A stretch of 64,000 bases of DNA from Pestalotiopsis fici W106-1 (taxonomy: Eukaryota > Ascomycota > Sordariomycetes > Amphisphaeriales > Sporocadaceae). The translations under genes and the position numbers were made by a program. The stretch lies in contig NW_006917095.1 of assembly GCF_000516985.1 (NCBI RefSeq), forward strand, positions 993,449 to 1,057,448, read 5' to 3'. Positions 11,933 to 23,638 of this stretch are shown one piece after another. A model generated the notes under the pieces. That model did not search any database, was not told where the DNA came from, and worked only from the letters and a program-made list of their open reading frames with translations. Within the stretch, counting starts at the first letter, position 1. Each line of letters opens with the position of its first letter.

Positions 11933-13012
11933 TTACAGTCTGCTCTTGCCTTCGGGCGAGAGATATCCTCGTCCAATCTTGAGCATCTCGACGGCCTCTT
12001 GTACCATTTCCCGGACAATCTCCCCCGCGGGCTGGACCTTGGCGATGGAGCCGGCGACCTGACCCATGAGGTGCGGCGGGTCGACCTCGTTGCCCTGGTC
12101 GAAATCCCACTCAATGGGCACAATGCCCTGATCGCAGAGCTCCTTGACCCGGGACGGCTGTGCGTGCCACTTGGAAATGTACTCGTTGGTGCGCATACGC
12201 AAGGGGCGGCCCGAGATGACTAGGGTCCGCTCCGTCTCGTCAAAGTCGCAGGCCACGACGGCCTTTTTGTGCTCCTCGGAGCATCCGGCCTCGGCCGAGG
12301 CGACGAAGCGCGTACCGACCCAGACCCCGGCGGCACCCTGCATCAGACTCGAGGCGAGTCCGCGCCCGTTGGCGATGCCGCCCGCGGCCACGACGAGGGC
12401 CGGGCTGCCCTTGAGCGCCGCGGGGCGGTACCGCCGCGCCACGTCCACGACGGCCGGGATGAGCACCGAGTTGGCCACGTCGCCCGTGTGCCCGCCGCCC
12501 TCGCCGCCCTGGGCGCAGACGAAATCGACGCCGAGGTCCAGGGCCTTGACGGCGTGCTTGGGGTGGCCGACCATGTTCATGACGAGGATGCCGGCGGCGT
12601 GCAGGCGGTCAATGACGCCGCGGGGCGGGACCCCCACGGCGCTGATGAAGAGCTTGGCTCCGCTGTCAATGGTGATGTCAATGAGCTCGTCCAGCTTGCC
12701 CGAGGTGTAGTCGTGGTTGGTCTTGCGCGCGTTGCCGCCCACCTGCGGGAGCGCCAGGTCGATGCCAAAGGGGAGGTCCGGCGACCGAAGGAGCGTCTTC
12801 ATCTCCCGTACAATTTCCCGCAGCTGGTCGGGCGTGTACATGAAGCCACCAATCACGCCTAGACCACCGGCGTTTGACACGGCTGCAGCGAGGGCGGCGC
12901 CAGAAGTTCGTGCCATTCCTGCCAGGACAATGGGGTGTTGGATCCCCAGGAGCGTTGTGAGAGGCGTTGTGATGGGGCCCGTGGGCGTCAGTGATGGGTT
13001 TGTGGACGTCAT
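11933..13012 (-). CDS. Nitronate monooxygenase (2-nitropropane dioxygenase family)
   Basis: An intronless gene of 359 residues on the minus strand, ATG at 13012. It has the TIM-barrel hallmarks of the FMN-dependent nitronate monooxygenase family: PIVLAGMA at the first strand, NAGGLGVIGG, the CAQGGEGGGHTGD loop holding the catalytic His, and the phosphate-binding AAGGIANGRGL followed by GVWVGTRF. These enzymes oxidise alkyl nitronates such as propionate-3-nitronate to the aldehyde and nitrite using O2, a detoxification step. No targeting signal is evident, so a cytosolic enzyme is likely. Length is normal for class I enzymes. The coding DNA is visibly richer in G and C than either flank and lacks introns, which fits a strongly codon-biased gene or old acquisition from bacteria. 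The closely related enoyl-ACP reductase FabK is a less likely alternative. Confidence 0.9.
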   Translation of the reverse strand: MTSTNPSLTPTGPITTPLTTLLGIQHPIVLAGMARTSGAALAAAVSNAGGLGVIGGFMYTPDQLREIVREMKTLLRSPDLPFGIDLALPQVGGNARKTNHDYTSGKLDELIDITIDSGAKLFISAVGVPPRGVIDRLHAAGILVMNMVGHPKHAVKALDLGVDFVCAQGGEGGGHTGDVANSVLIPAVVDVARRYRPAALKGSPALVVAAGGIANGRGLASSLMQGAAGVWVGTRFVASAEAGCSEEHKKAVVACDFDETERTLVISGRPLRMRTNEYISKWHAQPSRVKELCDQGIVPIEWDFDQGNEVDPPHLMGQVAGSIAKVQPAGEIVREMVQEAVEMLKIGRGYLSPEGKSRL

Positions 13013-13806
13013 GTTGCCGGTAAGCCTCGGGTTACGACTTTAAATGTAGACCCTTTCTTTCTATTATGGCGTTGTGCTTCAAGACTTTCCGGTATAGAGT
13101 GCATGCAAACACTACCTGGATGGATCAAGTCGTTTATATTGCGTGATGAACCACTTGATCACTGCCGGGTGAGTGTAATTGATAAGGATTATTGAAATGT
13201 AAACAACAGTCAAGTAGAATAAAACAATCAGCTCACGGTGGCGGTCGACACCATGAAATAATAATGCCTTGACGTTGCGGAAAGGACCCTGTTGGCGTCC
13301 GCATAGCATCCCCAATATGGAGAACTCAAAGTGGGGCGTCCGGGGTAAAGTTGCGGGGGATTATAGGTGCCGAGGCATCTTAGCTTTCCCAAGCCCAAGT
13401 CAGCTACTCGAGCAATAACAGCTCACCGATGAGGGAGCCTGATGTGTTTGTAGCATAACAAGGCTTGCCGAGATAGAGCAGTTGGGTCGCAGATTGTTCC
13501 AATCTTGGCCCGATTATTACCTAGGTAGTCCGGCTGAACGCATCAAAGTCGATACATCTGAGGCTGGTCGCCGCTTCTGAGCTGGCACAGCTGAAAGCAC
13601 AGGGAAGTTTTCCAATATCAAGCGACTTGATGGTATGTTAAACGCAAACGGTCTCTAGACAATGCTCAATTATACCTTACACCTGGCTCTGAATTAAATA
13701 TGATCCAAAAAAACTCTACTTAAACCATGGGTATACAAAATCGTCACGAGCGTACATTTCGTTCATAATGCCAGACTATCCCTCAGTCTTGGTCTGTGCG
13801 GTTTAA
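13013..13806. other. Intergenic region
   Basis: This stretch is the promoter side of the nitronate monooxygenase gene and the downstream side of the next minus-strand gene. It is AT-rich, with no frame longer than about 70 codons and no RNA gene that I can recognise. Confidence 0.5.
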
Positions 13807-15123
13807 TCATCTAAAGTAAGGCAAGCGTGCTGGCACAAAGCCGTCATCTGTCGGCGAGCTCGAGGTTTGGACTTGAGCCGCCGACGACTGGGGGCTGTCT
13901 GCCCTCATTGTAGGCGAATGCAACGGGTTTTCTGCATTGTCCAGCACGGCCTGTCCAGGTACTGGAACATCTTCAACAGTGACCAATTCTGGCTTGGCCT
14001 CGGGGACGAATCCATAGTCCATACTGCTGCCGTGATCGAGCCCTCTTTCGGCAGCCAGTTGGGTTGCCGCGTGCCGCTTGCGCTGTATCTCCTCTTCTTC
14101 CTCACGCTGCATTTGCTCTTCCTGTTGCCGTAAAATTTCCAGTGACAACGTCGACGTTTCCATGGCGTCTTCTCCGTCGACCATGTGGTTTTGTACCAGT
14201 CGTAAAGAGGAAGGCCGGGACTGGGTGAGGGAGTCTAGTGTGGCTCTAGATAAACTCCTCGGTATGGTCTGGCTTTCTGTCCTTTTTCCTTTGCTGCTTC
14301 TCGTTCTGTTGCTCGATCTGTCGTCCACCCGATCCAAGGCAACGGCAAATTCATCATCAAGTGGTACAGCATCTTCTTCTCCCTCACCATCGCTGGGAAA
14401 CAAGTCTCCTCTGGATCTGTAGGAGTCGCTGGTGTCCCCACTGCCTGCCGTACTGCTGCGTTTCCTATTCTGCAGCAACGGCGCTTGTGGGTGATAGTCG
14501 TCGCTCCGACTCAATAACGGCTCATTTTCTCCTTCATGGTGCCTCAAAGCACCAGGATGTTCTTGCAGATTTGCGGCGCTGGGCTTGTATCGCAAGGTTC
14601 CTCCAATCTTAAAGGGTAACCTTCCGAGAAATCCAATGGGCTGCGTGCTGGGGATAATGGTTGGATCCTCGACGGTTACACTAGATTTCCGCCGAGCCCC
14701 TCTTGTTCCATAACTCATGCCTCGTTTTCTTCCGTGCGGCTGTTCATGTACCTCACTGGGACCAGCTTTTTTGCTTCGCCCACTCCCTCCTATCAAACGG
14801 TCCCAGTCCTCGTTGCGCCATCCTCCAAAGCCACCTTGGCTGTCGTCGCCCAGAAGATCGTCATCCCAATCGTCATAAAAGTCAAAGCTGTACTCTGCCG
14901 CAGCTCGCTCGCCGGCCCTCTTCCGACGCGCCCGTTCTTCTTGATCGCCAAAGCAGGGTGCGGTGCAAGATTTAAACGCAGAGCCGAACGACGAAAGGCA
15001 GGGATTTATGTACTGATGACCAAAACTCCATATCCCGGCGGCGGCGTTTTCAGTAACGGCTTCTGTGGTGTGCGAAATCTGGTTCCAGCGCTGGCGCAGG
15101 CGAGGGTCTTCCAGGAAAGCCAT
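13807..15123 (-). CDS. Conserved fungal protein of unknown function, acidic and Ser-rich
   Basis: A single exon of 438 residues. The first ATG in frame is at 15123 (MAFLEDPRLRQRW); the frame upstream has only TTG. Residues ~1-60 contain a short Cys-bearing segment (FKSCTAPCFGDQEERARRKR). This leads into an aromatic-acidic block, YSFDFYDDWDDDLLGDD, then GGWRNEDWDRLIGG. The middle is low complexity with basic RGARRKS and Ser/Thr-rich stretches, and an IQRKRHAATQLAAERG coiled-coil-like helix follows at about 350-370. I recognise the Cys-to-DDWDD block as recurring in annotated but uncharacterised ascomycete proteins; this is recollection, not a search. No transmembrane segment or signal peptide is evident. 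It diverges from SAC3 over 1.8 kb. Confidence 0.75.
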   Translation of the reverse strand: MAFLEDPRLRQRWNQISHTTEAVTENAAAGIWSFGHQYINPCLSSFGSAFKSCTAPCFGDQEERARRKRAGERAAAEYSFDFYDDWDDDLLGDDSQGGFGGWRNEDWDRLIGGSGRSKKAGPSEVHEQPHGRKRGMSYGTRGARRKSSVTVEDPTIIPSTQPIGFLGRLPFKIGGTLRYKPSAANLQEHPGALRHHEGENEPLLSRSDDYHPQAPLLQNRKRSSTAGSGDTSDSYRSRGDLFPSDGEGEEDAVPLDDEFAVALDRVDDRSSNRTRSSKGKRTESQTIPRSLSRATLDSLTQSRPSSLRLVQNHMVDGEDAMETSTLSLEILRQQEEQMQREEEEEIQRKRHAATQLAAERGLDHGSSMDYGFVPEAKPELVTVEDVPVPGQAVLDNAENPLHSPTMRADSPQSSAAQVQTSSSPTDDGFVPARLPYFR

Positions 15124-16881
15124 TCTGGCGGCCAGCAAAGATATCGGGCACCAATGGCCGACAGACGATCTAGTATTGCCAGATCCAAGGCAGACACCGC
15201 AGAGAAACCCCCAAAGAATTGTAGTCGGAAGACTACCAGTCTAATCGCACCGCAAGGTCGCTCAAGATAATAATCGGTGCTGCGCGGTGCTCGCAATCGC
15301 TCGGCCGTCTGCAGGTCGTAAATCGCAACATGCGCCCGTCAGCGAAAAGGTCGTAATTTAGAAGAAGGCGCTCGCCGTGTCCATCAGATTTCCAAAGTGC
15401 CTGGCCACAATTATATGCAATGTCGACAGGCTGGCTGTCGCTGGCGATTGCTGACGGTTGCGCAAGAGTCAATCGGCTTGGTCAAACATTGGTGCAGTGT
15501 AGGTAATTTCCGCAACGGGGATCCTGACGAGAGTGGGAGGCATTCGGTGGTCTTTTTTGTTGCAGCTTTGGGGCCGGGCTCAAGGTGCCACCAAAGCTGT
15601 GCTTTCAGCGGTGACCTCAACTCAATTGGGAGGGGCTCGAGGGGGTCGCGCGGGTCGCGGAAGTGCCAGGGATTGGGTCCTGCTACATACCCTTTGAAGA
15701 GCTAAACCCGCCGACAGCCTTACCTTAATTCTCCCGGCATTTTTCTATCTTTTTCGCCAGTGGCTTGCGATGACCTCATTGGCGGGAATCGTCTAGTGTA
15801 TTAAATATGGAAAGAACTTAAGGGATTCAATCTGTTTGTGGCGCTGCCATCTGATCACAAGCTATTGAGTTTTCAGACAAAGACTATGCTCCGAGGAGGC
15901 AAGCAATGCGCAATACTCGTTTTCTGATACTCGTCTCGAGCTATGCTCCTACAGCACAACTCGAGGTATGGTCAATGTCGAGTCGAGAGGAATAGGGTTG
16001 ATGCGAAGCAACTTTATCATCTACGTGACAACCACCGCGGCTCCGTAGCATTGCACCTTGATTCTTGTCTTGTGTATCCCTTTATTCAATGGCCTATTTT
16101 GAAAACAATCCGAGTGACTTTTACGACATTGTGACCATACACGGCTCTTGAAAGTAGTACCTGCAGCTTGAGGACCTCGGGAGTGCACCTGAGCTGCAAT
16201 TAAATGCACTTTCAAGGTTCTCTGCCAGGAACGCAAAAGTTGTAACTGACATTGAGCCTGGGCCGTTGCAGTACGTACAGTACTAGTTAGGCGGTCAGAG
16301 CCGAGCACTCAAGAGTCAAAAGAGTCTGGCCAGACTAAATGCGGCTTTCGAAAGTGGGGGCTTTTCTGCCAGCCCAGCGGCTGAATCGAGCTCGGATTGG
16401 TTGGTAGCTTCCGCATCCAGCTTGCTGCTACTGGAACTTCAATGGGAGAGTCCCGAGTCGCCTTGTAATCCCCTCCAAACTTCGACAACAAGAACAATAG
16501 AACCTGGCCTCATTCATGAAAATAGAGCCGCGACCATCTCCGAAAACACTCGACTCGGTCGCGACTGATAGATCAGAGTCATTGCGCGCTCTTGTTCCAT
16601 CAGCGCGACGGTGATCACGGTTACACTGCGCGCTCGCGTCTGTTGGGTCGTCCGTTTGGCTCCATCACGAACCCCCAACCTCTGCAACCTACTACTGTCA
16701 ACAACTAGCACCTCAGCCTCGACACCTCCGCACCGCGATTGCTTCCTTGCCGCGACGACTGCAAGTATCGAATCGCCAGCACCGACTCATGTTTGCGCCA
16801 CGCTCTATCCATCAATGACCACGGGGATAGCTGTTCTGTAGTCTTGACCCGCAGCCTTGCTGCTGGTGTTGAGCTGAAGCT
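15124..16881. promoter_or_regulatory. Divergent upstream region between the unknown acidic protein and SAC3
   Basis: The two start codons are 1.76 kb apart. Short frames are present on both strands but none carries a family signature or consistent splice sites. The last 250 bases before 16882 are C-rich and CAACA-rich, typical of a fungal 5' leader. No gene or RNA is supported. Confidence 0.45.
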
Positions 16882-19800
16882 ATGGCTACCAACAATCGTG
16901 AGTTCCACGCCTCTCTTTCAAGCCAACACGATGGCGACATCACTGGTACATCGTGAAACCCATCCTGCGACTCCCATCTACGATGCATTTGGCAGCACCG
17001 GAGCCACGTGCGAGCTGGCAGCAAGGCCAGTTGACCCAGTCGGAATCTGGAGTTTCATGTTTCATTTCGACTGAAGGTGCGCGTGACGCGCCAGCAATGG
17101 TCGTTGGCTATGGCTATTTAGGGATTGTAGCCATGGCTGCTCCGGAAGCTTGCAAGATCATCGCTTTTTCCCAGGGCTTTGATAGCAAGGGAATTGCTCT
17201 ACTGGCCCGAGTCCATGAACTGCTACAGTGATCGACATGCAGATGACTTCAAAGGTATGACAAATATCCATGCTAAACTGACGTGTCTTCTTTACTATAG
17301 CTTTTGCTTCCGTTGGGCAGTCCCAGGCGCCCTTCAACCCATTTGCGAACATGACTGCGCCTGCCCAGAAGTCAGGAAGCAACATTTTTCAACAACCTGC
17401 AAGCAACTCGGTCACCCAGACTTCAGGAAGTAATCCATTTGCGGCCGCACAATCCAACAAGTCGAACCCTTTCCTGGGCAGCACGTCGAACGAGCCCAAA
17501 CCATCATTCGGCTCTGCCCCTTCCGCCAACGGGAATGGTCAGGCAAAGACTGGCGGCTTCAAGCCACCTCCAGGCCCAAAACGTCCGAATGGGTCTGCTA
17601 CGAACCCATCTAGTACTCAAGGAGCGCCATTTCGCAAAAATGACCACCATGGGCGGCAAGCCGAGCGGAAGACTCAGCCAAGGGGGCCACCTAGTGAATT
17701 TGCAAACAAGATCTTTAAGCAACTGGCGAAAGATGGTATCAAGGCGCCGGCATGGCCGAAAGATCCAAACGCACTGCGGCAAAAAGGCGCGATGGATGAT
17801 CTTCGCCAAGCGCATCGTGCGTACCGAGAAAAGGCCCGAAAGTCGTTGATGAAGGCAAATCTCATTGACGACCCCGACCAACGGCGCCGCTTAGATGAAG
17901 CCTTGCCTTTCAAGGGCATATGCGAGGAGAAGTGCCCGGAGTGGGAGAAGATACAGCGCATCGTCGAGAGTGGCCTTTGGGGCCCCGAGGGCTACGATGA
18001 AAATGGAAGTCGGGTACCCGTCCCAGACAAGATGATCAAGCGTCTGGCACGCTCCGCTGCCGGCCAAGAAGCAGCGCTTCCGATGGATGTTCGATCACCA
18101 GCAGCCTGCAGGCGGACCTTGGATTATCTGATTGACGAGCTCATTGCGGTGGATGACCGATTGCCGACTTACCACCACTTTGCCTGGGATCGATCCCGGG
18201 CGATACGCATTGATTTGTCAATGCAAACACCCTCCATGTCACCAGACGAGATCAAGGATGAAATCTACTGCTTGGAAACCGTTGTACGATTCCATGCAAC
18301 TTCCGCCCATCTGCTTGCGCGATCCTGGTTCACCTACAAGGACTACTCTGAGCAGCAAGAAGTTGAACAGCTCAGCAAGGCGTTGATGACTCTCAAGCAA
18401 AGATACAAGGACTGCGCCGACATGGGTATCGTATGCGATAACGAAGCCGAGTTTCTGTCTTACTACATTGTTTTCTTTGGCTGGACTTCATCATTGAAAG
18501 ACACCGTCGAAAGTTGGGGCGATGAGCTGAATGCCACTGAAGCCATTCAGACAGCCCTGTGCATTATCGAGTCCATGCAAAACACAACCATGTCGCATGG
18601 CCCTCTAAAGCCAGAATCACCCACGGAAGTCGCCTTGAATGCTGCCTCGGTATTCTTCAGTATTGTGGCATCCCCCAACATCTCATATACCATGGCTTGC
18701 ATAGCCGAGATTCACTTTGGTGTCATTCGTCAAGCAATGCTCAAGACGATTGTCAGATCGTATGCACGTCCAAGGGCCTCACCCAAAGACATCACTGCCG
18801 GATTCCTTCGGCAGAAACTTCGATTCGACACGGAAGACGACGCCGTAGCTTTCGTGGAGCAGCACAACCTTGAATTTAGGGAGGAAAATGGGGCGCGTTA
18901 CCTCTTCATTGATCCCCAAACTCAGCTCAGCAGACCACGTGTGACCCAAGCATTTTCCCACGACATTGTCGAGCGCAAACGCAATGAGCGTCCTTTCACA
19001 GACGCCATCCACGAAACCATCTATGAGGACACTAGTGCAACCAAGTTGAACGCTGGTACTGATGATGACACTCTGTTCGTGGAGTCGCCGAAAGAATCAA
19101 TGAACGCGGTCGACGATGTGGCGGCTGCTCAGTCGGACCTAGAGGACACAGATACCTCAACAGATCCCAATGCACAGAGCAACGGTTCGGCAAACCTATT
19201 TGGAGTGGCGCCAGCACAGTCTCAATCTCCCGCTTTTGGTACCTCACATGGGCCTTCCTTGTTCTCAAAGAATGGTTCGAATTTCGGGACAACATCTACA
19301 CCGCCAAAGACGATCTTTGGTGAAGTAGGAACCAGCACAACCCCTCCAAACGCCAGTATGAGTCTTTTTGGCAAGGCCTCAGGAGCACCGGGGCTGGCAA
19401 GGACACCAGAGACTACAGATTCAGCAAAAAAAGTAACGTTTGGGGAGACGTCTGTGAAATACATAGAGTCTCGTGGCGATGCCGAGAAAAGCCCATCGGC
19501 AGGGTTATTCAACTTTCTCAACACGAACTCCAGCAATACAGCGCCACCAGTGACGACGCCACACACAAACGGTGCTTCTTGGTTTCCCACAAATGCTGCC
19601 AACCCTTCTGCACCAAAGAATGGAGGAGGCGAATCCATCTTTGCCGGGTCACAAGCACCGGTAGGTTCGGGCTTTAAATTTCCTGGCCCCAGCGAGCCTG
19701 CCAGCAAGGACTTGTTTGGAGGTACATCTCCATTTGGTGTGCAAACTCCGGCAGATACCATCGATACCTCCAGACATCAGCAAAACCCATCCATCTTTGC

Positions 19801-21271
19801 CACGAATTCGGATTCGCAGCCTACTACTAGTTCCAGCATCTTCAGCGCAAATCCTTTGGAATCGGCACCCCCGCCAGCCACCTCTGGTATGCAATCAAGT
19901 ATCCCGGCCATAACCTCATCTCAAAACATGCCAACGACCACGTTCGGTGCACCTGGCATCACTGCGACTGCCGCACCAAAGCAGCCATCAAAGAAGCAGA
20001 GACTCGACAAGATCGCCGAGTGGTTTGTCTGTGCCGATCGTGGTTTACTGCATGATCTGGAAGAACACGTGGTGGAAGAACTCTTGCGAGACGTCTGGAC
20101 GAAATTTGTCGAGATGGAAGAGGAGAGAAGAAAGAAGGAAGAGGATGAGAAGTCGTGGGAAGAAGCCCGGAAATTCCGAATTTACAGCTTATCAGTCAAG
20201 TATTTCTACCGTTGGGTGGAAATTTTCAGGAAACGTCGAGTGGTCAGTCGTATCAAGATGGAGAAGGAAAAATTCCGAAAGTGGAATGCGCCGGAGAATG
20301 TAGCGAAACGGGAGGCAGCCGAGCAGGATGCCAAGAAGAGGAAGCGCGAGGCAGTGATTGGATTGATACAAGAAAGAGCAAGAGAGCAGGCATCGAGGGA
20401 GAGCAGCTTGCGCCGCTCGACCGGATCGCAAGCCAGTGTGGAGGATGCGTTACTAGCAAGCGGCATCTTCAATGGGATGCGGGACCCCAAGGCAACAGCG
20501 CGACAGGTTGCCATGGACGAGGATTCGGACATGGGCAAGATGCTGTCCCCATCGGAAATGCTCTATAAACAAGAAACCAGACGGAGAGAGAAGCATGGCC
20601 TGCCACCTTTGAATCGGCTTCAGCAACCTCGAATTTACAAGGAAGGAAGCAAATCAGCCAAGCTTCGGGCCCAACTTTCCGGAAAAGACGCCATGTCAAT
20701 ATCAACGGGTTCTTTCCGAAACTCGACCCTCAGCTCGAGCTACAGGTCCAGTCAAGGTGTCAACAGCAGCAGGGTGTCCAAGACCAAGAAGAGCAGAGTA
20801 TCAGATCCCTACTGGCGTCTCAAGGCCAATGGGATGGTGCAGATGCCAAATGGAGAGTATCTTCATGAATCGCTGGCTCTACCGATGCTTCGAGAGGGCA
20901 AACGATTCCGTGGCCTCGGAGATTACGGCTTGCCACCATCAGCATCAGCATCCCCTTGCGGATCCGCTGCCGCCGATGACGAGTTCTTTGAAGACAGACC
21001 ATCTTTGATGCTGGGAGCGCTTGGAAGAAGCCGCGTCAGTCCATCTCCGTCGGTCGCATCTAATATATCGTCGAAACGGAAGCGGGCGTCTTATCACGCC
21101 GGCGATGCCGAGGATGAGGATCTTGCCGCGTACAGGAGTGAAGCATCGGCCGACGTTCGAAAGAGAGTCAGGAGCAATGGTTCAATCAGCAACGAACCTG
21201 ATCTACTCGCTCAGATGCAAACACTGTTCAGTGATGTTCAGGCTGAACGCAAAAGGTTAGAGTCGAGGTAG
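16882..21271 (+). CDS. SAC3: SAC3/GANP nuclear mRNA export factor (TREX-2 scaffold)
   Basis: Two exons, a 16-base first coding exon (16882-16897) and 17301-21271, encode 1328 residues; the 403-base intron is large for this genome. The N-terminus carries NPF/SNPF and FG-type repeats, as used for export-receptor or pore contact. The SAC3/GANP helical domain spans roughly residues 170-560 (AHRAYREKARKSLMKA, FKGICEEKCPEWEK, RRTLDYLIDELI, SWFTYKDYSEQQEVEQLSKAL). It ends in a winged-helix-like segment with LEFREENGARYLFID. A second FG-rich, low-complexity region covers ~620-900. After it comes a charged helix (about 925-1010, SVKYFYRWVEIFRKRR) in the position of the Sus1/Cdc31-binding CID region. 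Sac3 holds TREX-2 together and links transcribing genes to the nuclear pore. The first exon is accepted because splicing yields a continuous MATNNPFASVGQ start; otherwise translation would begin at 17351. Confidence 0.9.
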
Positions 21272-22156
21272 AAGTGTGTTGGAATAAAAGAAGCAGGACA
21301 AATGTACATGGATCTCAAAGTCCCAAGACCACCACATGGTTGACAGGGCAGGACAGGCGTATATCAATCAATGGTCAGCATGGATTTGCATTGGGCGGCG
21401 TTTTGGTTACAGAAGATGGACATGGCATGGAGTCGAGGGAACAAACATCATCTGATACCCAGTGCAGATGACTATAGCAAGTTTCAATGCAAAATTCGAG
21501 ACATTGTACTGGTCAATTTGAGTTGTAGTCACCATTCATTGTGAGAACATTTATATTATAGGAAGGAGGGAATTTTTTCTCCCTTCTTTTTCCCCCGGCA
21601 ATTCAGGACAATATCTTCAAGGTTCTGCCAGTGCTTCCGGTCCGAGATCTGGAGCAAGTGCCCATCGGCCAATCTCAAGATACACTTAGTTGTGTGTGTT
21701 AGATGCAATGGTGCTTTGGTCTTGCGCCTTCATATCGCGTACTATTTCACAAGATTGTGAATACATATGTTGCCCGAGTCGCAAACGATGCTGGACAAAG
21801 AGTGTATGATGCTGGCTTGATGGTGACGATCTGCTTGTAACAAATGCTAACTTGACCGGCCACTGATTGTCCCTTGGAAATGTTTCAAGTCGTCACGAGA
21901 AACAGAAGCTGCCTTCAAGGGCCATCGTCGGTTGCCTGGTCGTCACTTCCTTTTCTTGTTGCCCAAGTGAACAGAACAGGGCTACTAATTGATGTCTCCC
22001 ACCTTTTCTTCCGGTCCTTTTCCCATTCCCAAAAAACAACCTCTACTCTGAAATTGACATTTTCAACACCTGAAGCAGATTGAGCCCTCTCCAATTTTAA
22101 GCACAACACTGATGACATCGTCTTAACCCGAGACTCGTTCACTCAGTACACCCATC
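21272..22156. other. Intergenic region, SAC3 terminator side and zinc-finger gene promoter
   Basis: Both flanking genes point right. I see 3' UTR-like AT-rich sequence (a TTATATTATAGG patch near 21551 and a T/C run near 21575-21594), then a CT-rich leader before 22157. No coding sequence is supported. Confidence 0.45.
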
Positions 22157-23638
22157 ATGCCAAACAGGACAATTAGTTCAGTCGGCGGCGGTAACGATGG
22201 CGGCGGCGCTGGCGGCGCTGGCGACACCGGCACCTGGATCCCTCCCGAGTTGCGCAAATACATCCCAAACACTCCCGCCCGCCCATTCGACAAAGCTGTT
22301 TCCAAGCACCAGAGGCAGCAGCAGGAACAGCCCGAGTGGCAGTGTCCCAAGCCTGGATGCCGCTTGACTTTCCGCAGTGAGGCCGACCTGACAAAACATC
22401 AGAAGCTCATGAGCCATTGGCGATGCTTCGAGTGCCTCACCGACTTTCCCGATGAGGAGGCTCTTTCCACCCATTTCCAACTGGTAAGTGCTCAGATTTC
22501 ATGATTTGTTCATCCTGCCTCATCGTAACTAAGCAAGCTTGTTTTATAGACCCACCGACAGACCCAAGACCTGAAGTGTCCGGGCTGTGCAGAGACCTTC
22601 ACGGCTGCTTCGCACTTGGTTGGACACATTGAAAACAACCGGTGCCCTCGCATGTTCCCTTCCATGCTTCATGAGCGTCGACAGAAGCTGGCTACCTTCA
22701 ACCATGGCCTACGTCAACTGAATCCCATGAGTCGAGGCTTTGGCCTGGGCGAGGGGATGTCGCACCTGAATCTGAATGAGAAACATCCTCCACAGCAGAT
22801 GCCCGACGAAGCCACTTTGGCCTCTCAGGAGTCCTACACTCAACAGTATCCTGAGCTCGGCAAGGAACTGAAGGATTACCGCAATGGCTACCCTGCTGTA
22901 CCGGACCTGTTGACTGGCGAGCCTCGCACGAAGCTGACCATCCCACCTGCTGTCAAGATCGAGAATCGGTGGGAGAAGGGCAAGGACCAAAAGCTCTTTC
23001 CTCAAGCTACTCCTGCCGTCCGCCCTTCGCCTCAGGAGCTCGAGGATCTCACGGCAGCTACTCCATCAACTCAAGACATCGATCCCAATGAGAGAGTCAT
23101 CAATCCGGATGACGATCGTTTCAACCCTGCTGTCTTCTATCACGAAATTCTGCGCAAGTTTAACTGTGCCTATGCACCAAAGTGCAAGTACGTCTGCTTT
23201 TCTCTCCTCTTCCTGTCTCTACACCCCCTCTTCGTCCTCTTTATCTCTTTTTCTCTACTTTTCTTATTTCTTTCTCCGATTTTTTTTTTTCTGGATTTCC
23301 TCATTTGCTAATAGCTTTCTAGAGCTAAATTCCAGACATCCGGGGCCTTGATCGCCCATCTCAGATCGCAAGCTCACAGGTCTACCGTCGAATTCACGTG
23401 CCCCCGATGCCTACGCAAGTACAAGTCTATGGCCGCGGCCATGGCTCATGTTGAGAACGCCACGCGAGTCTGCAACATCCGCGAGACAGAAGACTTTCGC
23501 AAGTTTGTCAGTCACATTACAGGTGGCATGTTAGACGGACTGAACAGCTCGAGGGATCGTTTAACCGATGGAACACCGCGTTACATCATCCCGAAGGCAT
23601 TCTACGATAGCCTCCCTCCCTCACACAAGAATGCGTAA
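22157..23638 (+). CDS. Multi-C2H2 zinc-finger protein
   Basis: Three exons (22157-22483, 22550-23187, 23323-23638) encode 426 residues. Five C2H2-like units are visible. Three lie near the N-terminus (WQCPKPGCRLTFRSEADLTK with H-x4-H; WRCFECLTDFPDEEALSTHF; LKCPGCAETFTAASHLVGHI). Two lie at the C-terminus (CAYAPKCKAKFQTSGALIAH and FTCPRCLRKYKSMAAAMAHV). The fourth finger is split by intron 2, and the junction restores its Cys-His spacing exactly, which validates the model. The 23188-23322 intron is strikingly T/C-rich. The start is Gly-rich (SSVGGGNDGGGAGGAGDTG). Such fungal proteins are nuclear or RNA/DNA-binding by inference; no target is known and I do not assign a symbol. It precedes the class II eIF4E gene on the same strand by 2.6 kb. 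Confidence 0.85.

Noticed and set aside
12144..12862. Long plus-strand frames of 188 and 197 codons
   Set aside because: They are antisense shadows of the GC-rich nitronate monooxygenase gene.
19222..19761. 179-codon antisense frame within SAC3
   Set aside because: It lies inside the FG-rich coding exon and is explained by its composition; no start context or motif.
22698..23005. Antisense frames over the zinc-finger gene
   Set aside because: The sense strand has intact C2H2 fingers and good splice sites; the antisense frames have no motif.
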